Assembly: GCA_028818705.1 (NCBI GenBank) | Contig: JAPPNJ010000059.1 | Span: 1 to 64,000, forward strand | Length of the DNA stretch: 64,000 nt | DNA from: Candidatus Poribacteria bacterium | GTDB taxonomy: Bacteria; Poribacteria; WGA-4E; WGA-3G | Direction: 5' to 3' | Shown: positions 49,462 through 59,522 of the stretch, one piece after another | Position numbering within the stretch: position 1 is the first letter of the stretch | Layout of the letters: the number at the start of each line of letters is the position of its first letter | Notes under the pieces: generated by a model | Databases searched by the model: none | What the model saw: the letters and a program-made list of their open reading frames with translations, nothing else | Told to the model about the DNA's origin: nothing | Translations under genes and position numbers: made by a program

Positions 49462-52400
49462 ATGGTAACTAAACTTTCCAAAAACTTTTTGATCGGTGTG
49501 ATCGGGCTAATGGCACTAATCCTTGTTGCCTGTATTTTCTATATTATACAGGATAACATAGGGGCGCGAACACGGTACAGCGTCAAGACCTTCACGCCGC
49601 AGGGAGAAGTACCACAATGGGTCGATTTTTCAATTACGTTTTCGGAGGCAGTCATCGATAAGTCGCGCGTCGGGACCGAAGTTCCAGCTGAAGCATTTCG
49701 GTTTACGCCAGCTGTTCAAGGAACTGCACGCTGGATCGCACGCGACAGAATCGGATTTTTCTTAGATGCTCCTTTAGCACCCGCTGCACAGTATACTGTT
49801 CAACTCACACCCGACCTCAACCCATCTGAAACATTTTTACTCACCGGACAAAAAGAATTCAAATTCGCTACCGAACCTTTCACAATCGAGCAAACGCGCA
49901 TGGAGTTTACGACCAATGATGCACGTGAAGATGCGACGGGTTTCGGAACGATTGCTTTCAACTATCCTGTAACTACCGCTGATTTAAAGGCGCATCTCTC
50001 TATTGAATTGGATGATGGGACAGAAATCCCCTATCAGATTGAAACAGGTGCCGCCACAGCACGAACGGTGAGGTTTGAAACTAACCGAATAAAGCGTGGG
50101 AACGCAAATCGACAAATGAAGGTTAAAGTTGAAAAGGGATTCAAGTGCATAGGTGGACAAATCGGTCTCGAGAGAGCAAATATTACACCTGTCATACTCC
50201 GTGGCAGAGGGACACTCGGGGTAACGTACGCAGATGTTTGGGAAAGCGATGGCACACCCTATATTTCAGTCAGTTTTAGCGCGCCTGTACTCGGCGATGC
50301 CATTGAACCCTACTTGGAACTCACACCAGCAGTAGAATATCAAGTTATAGCTGACTATCGGAGCATAGAGATCCACGGTAATTTCAAACGGCGCACTACC
50401 TATACACTAAAAATTCGACGCGGGTTGACAGCACGAAATGATGCCGTCTTGAAACAAGACTATATGACAAGGCTCACGATTCCAGATATCCGACCCCAAC
50501 TCCGATTCCTCGGAGACGGTTTCTTTCTCGCCAGAAAAGGACAGTTGAACCTCGGGCTCGCAACGATTAACATTGAACGCGTGAAACTTGATATCGAGAA
50601 GATTTTTGCTAACAACCTTATCTATGTCTCAAAATTGGAAAGGTGGAGCCGCTGGAGCCAGAACTTAGGTAAGCCTATCCATACAGATACGCTTGATGTG
50701 CCGGCACAATTGAACCAAGAGGTGACAGTGCCGATCTTCTTGGCGGATTACCTCTCAGACGAACATGTCGGTATCTTCAAGGTTGTGGCGCGAAACGCAC
50801 AGCGGGAATGGGATAGTGCACACCAATGGGTCCTCATCACGGATTTGGGGATCAGTGCCAAACGCGCTGGGGATAGACTCTATGTTTGGGTGAAATCTCT
50901 CGCTACCGGTGCAGCAGTGCCAACGGCGCGCGTTAAACTCATCAGCGACAATAACCAAACTCTCCTCAATGGCACAACTAACTGGGCGGGATTTATCGAG
51001 TTTAAGGATGTCACCGAGAAAACCGAAGGCTTCACGCCATTTATGATTACCGTCGCGAAACATGACGACCTTGCTTTCATTCAATTGGATCGGCACGAAA
51101 TCGCAACCGCCGACTTCAACATCGCAGGATCTGCCTATTTGCAAAAAGGCTATGAAGCTTTTCTCTACACAGGTAGGGGGGTCTACCGACCGGGTGAGAC
51201 TGTTCAACTTGCTGGTATCGTCCGCGCACCGAAACAAGTAACGCCCCAGCCACTGCCTACCCGTGTTGAGGTACTCGCGCCGGATGGCAGAATTCTACGG
51301 GAACTAAGGCAGCAAACGACAAAAACTGGGGTCTGCGAGGTGAGCATTTCGATCCCTGATTACGCCCAAACAGGCAACTATATCGCCAAAATGCTGATTG
51401 CCGATAAAGTCGTTGGAAGAACCCAATTTCAAATTGAGGAGTTCATGCCGGACCGGATGAAGGTCGCCATCACTACGGATAAATCCATCTATGGGCTCGG
51501 AGACGAGCTCGATATTCAAGTGAATGCTGTTAATCTGTTCGGACCGCCGGCTGTGGGGCGGAAGGTTCTGGTTTCATGCGAATTGAAAGCAGTCTCCCTC
51601 GTAGACTCCGACAGTGCTAATGCTTCACCAGCGGATACCGAGGCGACAGCGTGGCATTCCTTCGTCTTCGGAAACACTGGATCAAACTTTGCTAAGCAGT
51701 TTGAAAGCCAACGGATTGAATTGGGAGAAGCCAAAACCGATTCAGCGGGTAAGGCACACTATCAATTCACGCTGCCAGCAACCCTGAAAGCCCCATCACT
51801 GTTAAACGGTATTCTCACAGCTACCGTCAGTGAAATTGGAGGCAGAGCCGTTACGGCTTCACATCGAGTCGTTATCCATCCCTATTCACATTACGTCGGA
51901 CTTCGGCGCACGAATACAGCGGAGGCGAAAATTAACCAACCCATTCGCATCGACTATGTAGCTGTTGATGATGCTATGGTTGTTGCTCCCGGACGAGCTT
52001 TACGACTAAGCCTTCACAAAGTCCATTGGAATACAATCCTGCGGCAGAATACAACCGGGCGTTACGAATACCTTTCCGAACCCCAGATGACTGAGGTTGA
52101 AACGCAAACGTTAACTTCAGCAGAGATGGTGCAAACCTTGACGCTAACCCCTTCAGACTACGGTGAGTATCGCGTCCGACTTGAGGATCTCGAATCAACG
52201 GCAACAGCAGAAATTGGATTCTATGTTAACGGTTGGGGAAGCACCCCGGTGTCTATGGAGCATCCTACCCGCTTAGATTTGACGCTCAATAAGTCTGTCT
52301 ATCGTCCGGGCGAAACGGCAAAACTGTCTATTAAGGCACCGTTCCCTGGTACGCTTCTGCTCGCTGTTGAGCGAGAAAAATTGCTGAGATACCGCACGAT

Positions 52401-55095
52401 CGTGATGAAAGAGAATACCGCAACTTTGTCGATTCCAATACGGTCCAGCTATAGACCGAACGTCTATCTCTCTGCGACCCTGATTCGCTCTATTCCTACG
52501 GATACTATATCAGTGGATGATCGTCAACCACTGCCAGCGCGGGCGTTTGGTGTAATTCCGTTGAAACTTGATGCAACTCGGAGAAAACTTTCCGTAAATA
52601 TGTTTCTTTCACAAACGGATGAAGCCGGTGTATCTTCAAAGATTCCGCTTTCCGGTGAAGAAAGGGATGCTGAAGGCGAAGAAAACGCTGAAATTACAGT
52701 CCGTCCAAACAGCGATGTGAACATTGCCTTTCAAGTAAAAGGCGCACGCTCGTGGCAAAAATATGAGGTCTGTATTACAGCTGTGGACGAAGGAATTCTC
52801 GCCCTAACCGACTTTCAAACCCCTAATCCACACGATTATTTCTATCGGCAACGCGGATTAAAAACACGGACTTTTGATCTGTATAGTGGGATTCTGCCTG
52901 AAATCGCTAATGTTACTGATAACTCCAGGACGGGTGGCGATGGCGTACTGCAAGCAGCACGAGGGAAACGGATTAATACCGCCAGCATCACACGGGTGAA
53001 ACCTGTCTCGCTTTGGTCTGGGTTCGTGAAAACCGATGGAAGAGGGCGTGGCGCTATTCAATTCAGGATGCCGCAATTCAATGGGAAACTGCGGTTGATG
53101 GCTGTTGCCTTCGCCGGAGCAGATTACGGTGCTGCCGAAGCATACTTAACTGTCCGTGAACCTATTGTTTTAACACCGACATTCCCCCGATTTCTGGCAG
53201 GCGGAGATAAACTCCGTGTACCTGTCACGCTTTTTAACGGTACAGGCGAGGATGGAGAATTTACCGTCAAATTGCAAGCGGCAGGCGATCTGCAGCTGCT
53301 TTCCGCAAGTCCCACTAATGTGTCTGAAATGCCATCTCCCCCTGTAGACGGGATTTCCCAATCCCGACTGCTTTCTGTTGGAGCAGGGACAGAAGCACAA
53401 GTCTTTTTTGACATCCGCGTTCAAGATGCGATAGGAAAGGTCAGTTTCAATCTGTCTGCACACGGTAATGCCGAGACAACACAGATGGACGTCCAACTTC
53501 CGCTGCGCTCTACTGCTCCACCTATCACAAAAACAGGACATGGCGTGGTGCGCGCTGGCAAACCAGTTGATTTTATTTTTCCCGCGGATTTGATACCTGA
53601 TTCGTCCGAATTCAGTCTCACGCTATCGCCGTTTCCAAATATTGCCTTCGCTGATAGCCTCCGTTATCTTATCCGTTATCCTCACGGATGTTTGGAGCAA
53701 ACGATAAGCAAAGTCTTTCCGCTGCTTTATTTCAGTGATCTGGCGCAAAGTGTTGAACCTATGCTTGCGGATGATGGTTTGGTGGATCACTATATTATGT
53801 CAGGTATCACTAAATTGGAAAGCATGCTGACATCAAGAAATCAGTTTGCCTACTGGCCCGGCGGAACTTATACCAATCCGTGGAGCAGTATCTATGCAGC
53901 CCATTTCCTCGTTGAAGCGCGAAAAGCAGACTATGAGGTTGCAGACCGGGTTTACGATGCGATGTTGGACGGTTTGAGAGAACAGGCGAAATTCTCGCCA
54001 GGTAGGGAAAGCCAAGATAGCGCTAAAGAGATAAAGACAAATATCGCACTTGCGACCTATGCATCTTATGTCTTAGCTGCTGCTGGACAACCTGATCGCG
54101 GAACGATGAACTATCTCAAGAATAGAGGTTTAAGTGGACTCAGCGATTATAGCCACTTCCAACTCGCTGGTGCGTTTGCCCTTAGTGGTGAATTAGAGAC
54201 CGCACTCTCGATGCTACCTGTGTCAATTTCACTGAGTGTTAATGGTAATGGTAAAGATAATGTGCACTGGGAGACAGGTGGCACCCTTAATTCTCCAATT
54301 CGAGCACAAGCCATCATGCTGGATATGCTTGCCGAAGTCAACGAAAATCATCCATCAATTCCTATGCTCGTTAAGAATCTGAGAGAGGCAGCGTCCGATG
54401 GAAACCGGTGGAGGACAACCCAGGATAACGCTTTTGCTTTCCTCGCTCTCGGCAAGATTATGAAAAAGCAGATGGATAAAAACTATACTGGCATCCTCAA
54501 ACGCAATGGTGAGCACTTCGCTGACTTCGATGCGACGCAAGTACGATACACCGATGACGCGTGGGACGGTGAGCGTATGCAGCTCTCTGTCAAAGGGGAA
54601 GGAAGCTGCTACTATTACTGGAGTGCATTCGGCATTCAACGCGGCTCCTTTGTTGAGGAATACGAGCGCGAGCTACAAGTACGCCGTCGATATTTCAACA
54701 AAGATGGTGAAGAACTCACTCGGCAGTTTGTACATGGAGACTTAATCGTCGCAGAGATAACCGTCAAAGCACTTACTGCTAATCTGGAAAACGTTGTTGT
54801 TATCGATATGTTGCCAACCGGTTTTGAGATTGAGAACCCGCGACTGGAGTCTCGCGCAGGCATTCCGTGGTTGAAAGCACAAGACTTCAAGCCTGACTAT
54901 CTTGACATTCGAGATGATCGGCTCATTTTCTTCGGCACGTTCCCGCGGCAGCGCGAACGTAAATTCTATTACGCACTACGGGCAGTCACGCAAGGCGAAT
55001 TTATCTTACCACCCATCGCCGCCGAAGCAATGTACGATGCAACAAAATCTACTGTAACAGGTAGCACGCGCATTGAAGTGGTCGCAGAGCAATGA
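49462..55095 (+). CDS. Bacterial alpha-2-macroglobulin
   Basis: An 1877-residue A2M family protease trap. A membrane anchor at residues 8-32 contains Cys24, but the hydrophobic stretch continues after it, so a transmembrane anchor is as likely as a lipoprotein. Many MG domains ('YRPGETVQLAGIVRAPKQ', 'VYRPGETAKLSIKAPFP') precede the central 'KTDGRGRGAIQFRMPQFNG' block. The thioester motif C1410-L-E-Q1413 sits in YPHGCLEQTISKVFPLLYF, so covalent trapping should work. The helical TED and receptor-like C-terminal domains follow. It would act in the periplasm. The stop overlaps the pbpC start by 4 bases, the classic A2M-PBP1C pairing thought to guard and repair the envelope. Confidence 0.95.
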   Translation: MVTKLSKNFLIGVIGLMALILVACIFYIIQDNIGARTRYSVKTFTPQGEVPQWVDFSITFSEAVIDKSRVGTEVPAEAFRFTPAVQGTARWIARDRIGFFLDAPLAPAAQYTVQLTPDLNPSETFLLTGQKEFKFATEPFTIEQTRMEFTTNDAREDATGFGTIAFNYPVTTADLKAHLSIELDDGTEIPYQIETGAATARTVRFETNRIKRGNANRQMKVKVEKGFKCIGGQIGLERANITPVILRGRGTLGVTYADVWESDGTPYISVSFSAPVLGDAIEPYLELTPAVEYQVIADYRSIEIHGNFKRRTTYTLKIRRGLTARNDAVLKQDYMTRLTIPDIRPQLRFLGDGFFLARKGQLNLGLATINIERVKLDIEKIFANNLIYVSKLERWSRWSQNLGKPIHTDTLDVPAQLNQEVTVPIFLADYLSDEHVGIFKVVARNAQREWDSAHQWVLITDLGISAKRAGDRLYVWVKSLATGAAVPTARVKLISDNNQTLLNGTTNWAGFIEFKDVTEKTEGFTPFMITVAKHDDLAFIQLDRHEIATADFNIAGSAYLQKGYEAFLYTGRGVYRPGETVQLAGIVRAPKQVTPQPLPTRVEVLAPDGRILRELRQQTTKTGVCEVSISIPDYAQTGNYIAKMLIADKVVGRTQFQIEEFMPDRMKVAITTDKSIYGLGDELDIQVNAVNLFGPPAVGRKVLVSCELKAVSLVDSDSANASPADTEATAWHSFVFGNTGSNFAKQFESQRIELGEAKTDSAGKAHYQFTLPATLKAPSLLNGILTATVSEIGGRAVTASHRVVIHPYSHYVGLRRTNTAEAKINQPIRIDYVAVDDAMVVAPGRALRLSLHKVHWNTILRQNTTGRYEYLSEPQMTEVETQTLTSAEMVQTLTLTPSDYGEYRVRLEDLESTATAEIGFYVNGWGSTPVSMEHPTRLDLTLNKSVYRPGETAKLSIKAPFPGTLLLAVEREKLLRYRTIVMKENTATLSIPIRSSYRPNVYLSATLIRSIPTDTISVDDRQPLPARAFGVIPLKLDATRRKLSVNMFLSQTDEAGVSSKIPLSGEERDAEGEENAEITVRPNSDVNIAFQVKGARSWQKYEVCITAVDEGILALTDFQTPNPHDYFYRQRGLKTRTFDLYSGILPEIANVTDNSRTGGDGVLQAARGKRINTASITRVKPVSLWSGFVKTDGRGRGAIQFRMPQFNGKLRLMAVAFAGADYGAAEAYLTVREPIVLTPTFPRFLAGGDKLRVPVTLFNGTGEDGEFTVKLQAAGDLQLLSASPTNVSEMPSPPVDGISQSRLLSVGAGTEAQVFFDIRVQDAIGKVSFNLSAHGNAETTQMDVQLPLRSTAPPITKTGHGVVRAGKPVDFIFPADLIPDSSEFSLTLSPFPNIAFADSLRYLIRYPHGCLEQTISKVFPLLYFSDLAQSVEPMLADDGLVDHYIMSGITKLESMLTSRNQFAYWPGGTYTNPWSSIYAAHFLVEARKADYEVADRVYDAMLDGLREQAKFSPGRESQDSAKEIKTNIALATYASYVLAAAGQPDRGTMNYLKNRGLSGLSDYSHFQLAGAFALSGELETALSMLPVSISLSVNGNGKDNVHWETGGTLNSPIRAQAIMLDMLAEVNENHPSIPMLVKNLREAASDGNRWRTTQDNAFAFLALGKIMKKQMDKNYTGILKRNGEHFADFDATQVRYTDDAWDGERMQLSVKGEGSCYYYWSAFGIQRGSFVEEYERELQVRRRYFNKDGEELTRQFVHGDLIVAEITVKALTANLENVVVIDMLPTGFEIENPRLESRAGIPWLKAQDFKPDYLDIRDDRLIFFGTFPRQRERKFYYALRAVTQGEFILPPIAAEAMYDATKSTVTGSTRIEVVAEQ

Positions 55096-57677
55096 AAAAT
55101 GGTTTTGGGTTATCAGTTATTAGTTATCGGTTAAGAGCAGTTTGTGGCAGGAGAGCAAAACATAACTGCCACAACGCGTTACCGAAAACTGACAACCGAA
55201 AACTGACAACTATAAAATGGCTGCTACTACCGGTTTCTGTTGTTGTGCTCTTTGTTGCTGCGAACTGGTGTTTTCCACTCCCCAAATCACATCTCCATCC
55301 GCCAGCATCCCCTATCGTTTTAGATAGGAACGGTGAATGGCTCCGCGCATTTTTAGCTGCTGACGGCATGTGGCGTATGCCCGAAGTTGTGACAGACAGT
55401 TCTCAAAGTTCTCCCTATGTAAATGTGAAACGCGAGAGTATCAAAGAGGGTGTCTCGTCGTTGTTACATCAGGCGATGCTAACCTCTGAAGACAGGTGGT
55501 TTTACTACCACTGGGGCATTAACCCAGTATCTATTGCAACTGCCCTTTATGACAACCTCACAGCGGGCAAGGTCGTGCGCGGCGGCTCAACAATTACCAT
55601 GCAGCTTGCACGGCTGATGGAACCCAAAGATCGGAACGTCCCAAACAAACTTTGTGAGATGTTTCGCGCCCTCCAACTTGAACTTACTTATTCCAAGTCC
55701 GAGATTTTAACCTTTTACTTCAATATGCTCCCCTACGGCGGCAACATCGTCGGTACAGCAGCAGCATCACAGTTTTACTTCAATAAACCCCAGCATCTGA
55801 TTAGCCTCGGTGAAGCAGCACTCCTCGCCGCGATTCCAAACTCCCCAGAACGCCTACGTCCAGATAGGTTCCCAGAAAATGCAAGAAAGGCGCGAGAAAA
55901 GGTACTGAACCAACTCCTCATACGTCAGCAGATTTCCGAACAACAGTGGCGGGAAGCATTGCAAGAACCAATTCCGACAAAACGCTACCCTCTCCCCTTC
56001 AAGGCACCGCACCTCGCACGCATGCTGGTCAGAGGAAAAAGACAGTCTTCTGAACCAACAACGGATAGCAGAATATACACGACGATAGACGCAAAAGTCC
56101 AAGAGACAGCACTGCGTATCCTTCGAGAATATCTCGATACTTCACTTGCAGACGTTGTCCGCCACCGTCTGCCAAGTACAGGGGCTGTTGTCGTTATGGA
56201 CACCCAAAGCCGCCATGTTTTAGCAATGGTGGGTTCCCACAACTTTTTTGACCGTGAAGCATCAGGACAGATAAACGGCACACTCGCGCCGCGCTCTCCC
56301 GGCTCCGCACTAAAGCCTTTCGTCTACGCGCTCGCGATGGAGCAAGGCTTGGTTACACCAGAGACACTCTTATTTGATGTCCCTGTTACCTATGCTGGGT
56401 ATCAACCAGTGAACTACGATGGCAAGTATAGTGGTTACGTTGCCACGCGTCAGGCACTCGCACGCTCTCTCAATGTACCAGCCGTCAATCTTAATGCGCG
56501 TCTGGAAAACTATACGCTGCACGCTTTTCTCAAACAGGCGGGAATTTCGACGCTGGCACCTGCGAAAAAGTATGGGCTTTCTATGGTGCTGGGTGGATGC
56601 GAAGTGAACTTGCTTGAACTAACAACACTTTACGCTGGGTTGGCGAATATGGGAGAATTCGCGTCTTATCAATTGACGCTTCCCCAACCTATCAATAAAC
56701 AAAATCTTCAGGGTGCTGTGCCTTCAGATTTTGCAGAGAGGAAGCGAGTTCCGAAACGTTTATTCCGTCCGGGTACGAGCTTCATCATAACTGAGATGCT
56801 CACAACTTCGCAACTCCCTGCGAACACCGTTAAAAATCCTGAAGCCTTTGAAAGCACGATGAATCTGCCGAAAATTGCGTGGAAAACCGGGACCTCCTAT
56901 GGACACAGAGATGCTTGGTGTATCGGATACTCACCGAAGTTAACAATTGGTGTGTGGTTGGGAAACTTTGATGGGAAAGGTTTGGCGATGATGAGCGGTA
57001 CAGATGCAGCAACCCCTATTTTATTTGCGCTCTTTACCGCACTAACAGGGCAAGATACGCATCGTTGGTTCACGAAACCAAATCAACTGAAAACACGACA
57101 GGTATGTACGCTCAGTGGTGCGCCTGTGTCACCGCACTGCCCTACTCGTAAGAGCGACGTATATATCCCGGGTATCTCGCCCGTCGCGATCTGTGCAATG
57201 CACAAACGTGTTTATATTCATGAAGCAACGGGTTACAGTCTCTGTTCCCACTGTCGGAACCTTCACAAGACAGCGTCGCAAAAGGGAGATAAAACTATTA
57301 TCTTTGAGGAGTGGCCCGCCGAAGCAGCAACGTGGTTGGCGAAAAATGGATTCGCTGTGCCTGTCCTACCAGAGCATAATCCTTTGTGCAACGGCGCGAT
57401 CGCAGGAACCGCACCAATCATCTTGTCTCCTACAAAAGACACCGTCTATTATATTCGGGCTGGTGTGCCACTGGAAAACCAAAAAATTCGGCTCTCTGCC
57501 TCTGCTTCTAACCGGACACAGGAACTGTTCTGGTTTCTGGATGGCGAGTTAATTTTCAAAGGCAATGCAGGACAACAATACTGGCTTACGCCCATCAAAG
57601 GAAAACATCTGCTGACCTGTGTGGATGCGGAGGGACGCTCGGTAAGCCTTCCGCTCCGCATTTCGATGATACCTTAG
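55092..57677 (+). CDS. pbpC: Penicillin-binding protein 1C
   Basis: An 861-residue class A PBP. A cytoplasmic tail (1-40) and a membrane helix (about 42-60) precede the transglycosylase domain with the catalytic glutamate in LTSEDRWFYYHWG and GGSTITMQLAR. The transpeptidase domain has S-x-x-K in SPGSALKP, SLN and KTGTS. A Cys-rich segment (VCTLSGAPVSPHCPTRKS, 'SLCSHC') and a C-terminal PBP1C sandwich domain close the protein. It polymerises and crosslinks peptidoglycan. ATG 55092 overlaps the A2M stop (ATGA). The first 36 codons are made of the AACTGAYAAC-type repeat found in spacers, so the tail is repeat-derived unless an unusual downstream start is used. Confidence 0.93.
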   Translation: MKNGFGLSVISYRLRAVCGRRAKHNCHNALPKTDNRKLTTIKWLLLPVSVVVLFVAANWCFPLPKSHLHPPASPIVLDRNGEWLRAFLAADGMWRMPEVVTDSSQSSPYVNVKRESIKEGVSSLLHQAMLTSEDRWFYYHWGINPVSIATALYDNLTAGKVVRGGSTITMQLARLMEPKDRNVPNKLCEMFRALQLELTYSKSEILTFYFNMLPYGGNIVGTAAASQFYFNKPQHLISLGEAALLAAIPNSPERLRPDRFPENARKAREKVLNQLLIRQQISEQQWREALQEPIPTKRYPLPFKAPHLARMLVRGKRQSSEPTTDSRIYTTIDAKVQETALRILREYLDTSLADVVRHRLPSTGAVVVMDTQSRHVLAMVGSHNFFDREASGQINGTLAPRSPGSALKPFVYALAMEQGLVTPETLLFDVPVTYAGYQPVNYDGKYSGYVATRQALARSLNVPAVNLNARLENYTLHAFLKQAGISTLAPAKKYGLSMVLGGCEVNLLELTTLYAGLANMGEFASYQLTLPQPINKQNLQGAVPSDFAERKRVPKRLFRPGTSFIITEMLTTSQLPANTVKNPEAFESTMNLPKIAWKTGTSYGHRDAWCIGYSPKLTIGVWLGNFDGKGLAMMSGTDAATPILFALFTALTGQDTHRWFTKPNQLKTRQVCTLSGAPVSPHCPTRKSDVYIPGISPVAICAMHKRVYIHEATGYSLCSHCRNLHKTASQKGDKTIIFEEWPAEAATWLAKNGFAVPVLPEHNPLCNGAIAGTAPIILSPTKDTVYYIRAGVPLENQKIRLSASASNRTQELFWFLDGELIFKGNAGQQYWLTPIKGKHLLTCVDAEGRSVSLPLRISMIP
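55105..55215 (+). repeat. AACTGACAAC-type hairpin element within the pbpC 5' end
   Basis: TTATCAGTTATTAGTTATCG, then TTGTGGCA (55140-55147) pairing with TGCCACAA, then ACCGAAAACTGACAACCGAA and AACTGACAACT. It is the same design as intergenic elements at 4648, 9953, 14184 and 39150, but here it lies in frame within a coding sequence without a stop. Confidence 0.6.
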
Positions 57678-57714
57678 GCGTGCTCTGCAAGCTCGCCGAG
57701 CAGAACGCTTAAGG
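57672..57714. terminator. Bidirectional terminator between convergent genes
   Basis: CCTTAGGCGT (57672-57681) pairs with ACGCTTAAGG (57705-57714) with one G-T pair, and inner TGCTC pairs with GAGCA. It includes the stop codons of both pbpC and the LamG-like gene. Confidence 0.6.
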
Positions 57715-58473
57715 CCTAACGGACTTGGACTTAAGTTTACCCCATGTCGTCGTCAGTTTACCACCCGCCTTCACGGCGAGGGCTTTCTCCATGCTGGCTG
57801 TAACATCGTCCGCAGTGAAGGCTACGCTCCAAATCTTAAATTCATCAATGATACCGTTGAAGAAATTCCCCTTGCCTTGATTCGCTGCGATGGACATGCC
57901 TTGGGTACCGAAATCCATACGGGCGTCACCACCGGCTTCTGCTTCGGAATCAAGTTCTCCGTTAATATACATCCAGGCAGTCTTTTTGCTCTGTGACCCG
58001 ACAAAATAGTACCATTCCGGTTCAAACTTATCATAATTCGTGAGTGCCTCTAATTCTACGCCTTGCGTCGCAAAGTAGAACCCGAATAACACGCCGCCAC
58101 GGTTGAAAGTAATATGCGGTCGCCCGCCACCAATGAGCCGATACAGCAGATCGATACGACTGCCGCCCTCAATCTCATCGTCGGGTTTGAACCAAAATTC
58201 GATTGTCATCTCCTTCGGCTGATCAATTTTCAGTGGATCAAAGTTAACAGTCCCGTTGTTGAAATGGAGTGCTTGCCCGACAACGCCCTCTACCCATTTG
58301 GCGTCTTTTATATCGCCACTGAATCCATTGGGAGAGGTATCTTCCGCCTTATTACCTTGTCCTTCATCAAAGGGTAGATACATAAGTAAATCTTTTGCCG
58401 GATCGGCTGCGTGTCCGAGCACGCAACTCAGTAAAAACAGTGTAGCTGCCAAAAAATATGCGAATTGTTTCAT
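57709..58473 (-). CDS. Secreted LamG/concanavalin-like protein with C-terminal KLTTTWGKLK
   Basis: A 254-residue exported protein. The signal peptide (1-22) ends LGHA. The mature protein is a LamG-type sandwich: 'LLMYLPFDEGQGNKAEDTSP', 'GVVGQALHFNNGTVNF', 'MTIEFWFKP', 'WYYFVGSQSKKTAWMYINGE' and 'GIIDEFKIWSVAFTADDV', in the order usual for LamG carbohydrate-binding modules. The last 17 residues carry KLTTTWGKLK plus a basic tail. It probably binds an extracellular glycan or matrix component. There is no enzymatic domain. Two further motif-bearing genes lie directly upstream on the same strand. Confidence 0.85.
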   Translation of the reverse strand: MKQFAYFLAATLFLLSCVLGHAADPAKDLLMYLPFDEGQGNKAEDTSPNGFSGDIKDAKWVEGVVGQALHFNNGTVNFDPLKIDQPKEMTIEFWFKPDDEIEGGSRIDLLYRLIGGGRPHITFNRGGVLFGFYFATQGVELEALTNYDKFEPEWYYFVGSQSKKTAWMYINGELDSEAEAGGDARMDFGTQGMSIAANQGKGNFFNGIIDEFKIWSVAFTADDVTASMEKALAVKAGGKLTTTWGKLKSKSVRP

Positions 58474-58595
58474 CTTTCTTTTTTTGAGGGTATCATGTGT
58501 GCATGACCCTCTGTTTCCTCCAATTTTTACTGGTAGAGTCGTAGCGAAATTATAATCTGAAATTAGATTAAAATTCCTTTACACTTTAGGTATGC

Positions 58596-58625
58596 AAGGC
58601 GCTCTGTTTGAGCCCTGTACGCCTT
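58596..58625 (-). terminator. Hairpin terminator of the 58624 gene
   Basis: AAGGCG (58596-58601) with CGCCTT (58620-58625), plus inner GCTC/GAGC. The arm includes the stop codon; a T-run is weak. Confidence 0.45.
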
Positions 58626-59475
58626 AGTACGGAGATTTCAATTTTCCCCAAGTTGTTGTTAATTTATCGGTCGGCTCAACCGATAAAACCTCTGGTAGAT
58701 AGTAGTTAACGATGAATTCACCCATAATCGCGCCCCACGAAACACCCGGGTGCGGGACATCACCAACATAGGTCTGCACGAAAATACCCAGACGACCACC
58801 AGTCTCTTCGTTCAATATCACAGCTGGGTCAACCCGTAAATCGTCATCCTTATTTTCAGCCAGGGCGATTTCTAACTCCCAGGGCGATTTCTCAAAATCC
58901 TCTACGTGGAACGGATAAGACGTGTTATACTCTTTCAGACTCGGTATAAGGTCTTTGCCTTCCTGTGTCGGTGTCATTTCCACTGGAGCGGCTTGCCAAG
59001 CGTCCGGACCCCTACCCATCCACACGTGCGCCTCTGGAACGTCAACGACATGACCTAAGGCCACCTGTCCGTTCGTTTCTGCGGGGCCTTCCGATGTGTA
59101 GAAGGTGTATTCGCCTGTGTTGAAAATCGTGTTACCGGCATCAAGGAACTCTTCGAGAAGCGAGCCGTCAGGCTTTGCGTTGCCAGTTGGATAAATCGTT
59201 GATGGCGTGATACCTGTCAGAATCAGCGTATTTCCGCCACCCTCTGTATGGGATGCAACCCAATCTGCTAACCCCTTAATATCCTTGGGATCAAAAGCTT
59301 CCAGGTTTACCTTGTTTTCAATCTTCTTAATTAGGGTATCAATTTCCTCTTGAGCACCTTTTGCGTCCTCACGTGCCCAGGGATGTGAGTCTGTGTGGAC
59401 CGCAAAATTGTAATTCGCTTCTGCTTGGCTGACAACCAGAACTATAAAAAAAAGAATACTCAGTTTCCTTAACAC
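58624..59475 (-). CDS. Secreted protein with C-terminal KLTTTWGKLK, function unknown
   Basis: A 283-residue exported protein starting at GTG 59475, preceded six bases earlier by AGGAGG; an upstream GTG (59505) lacks a ribosome site. The signal peptide (about 1-21) ends SQAEA. The mature part includes 'LADWVASHTEGGGNTLILTG', 'EFLDAGNTIFNTGEYTFYTS', 'AALGHVVDVPEA'-like text and 'GGRLGIFVQTYVGDVPHPGV'. This resembles a glutamine-amidotransferase/ThuA-like fold often seen in secreted proteins, but no catalytic triad is evident and I do not assign one. The motif KLTTTWGKLK lies within the last 13 residues. Confidence 0.7.
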   Translation of the reverse strand: MLRKLSILFFIVLVVSQAEANYNFAVHTDSHPWAREDAKGAQEEIDTLIKKIENKVNLEAFDPKDIKGLADWVASHTEGGGNTLILTGITPSTIYPTGNAKPDGSLLEEFLDAGNTIFNTGEYTFYTSEGPAETNGQVALGHVVDVPEAHVWMGRGPDAWQAAPVEMTPTQEGKDLIPSLKEYNTSYPFHVEDFEKSPWELEIALAENKDDDLRVDPAVILNEETGGRLGIFVQTYVGDVPHPGVSWGAIMGEFIVNYYLPEVLSVEPTDKLTTTWGKLKSPY

Positions 59476-59522
59476 TGTTTTCCTCCTACATGTTGTGGCG
59501 GGCACTGAAACCCGTCCCGTGT

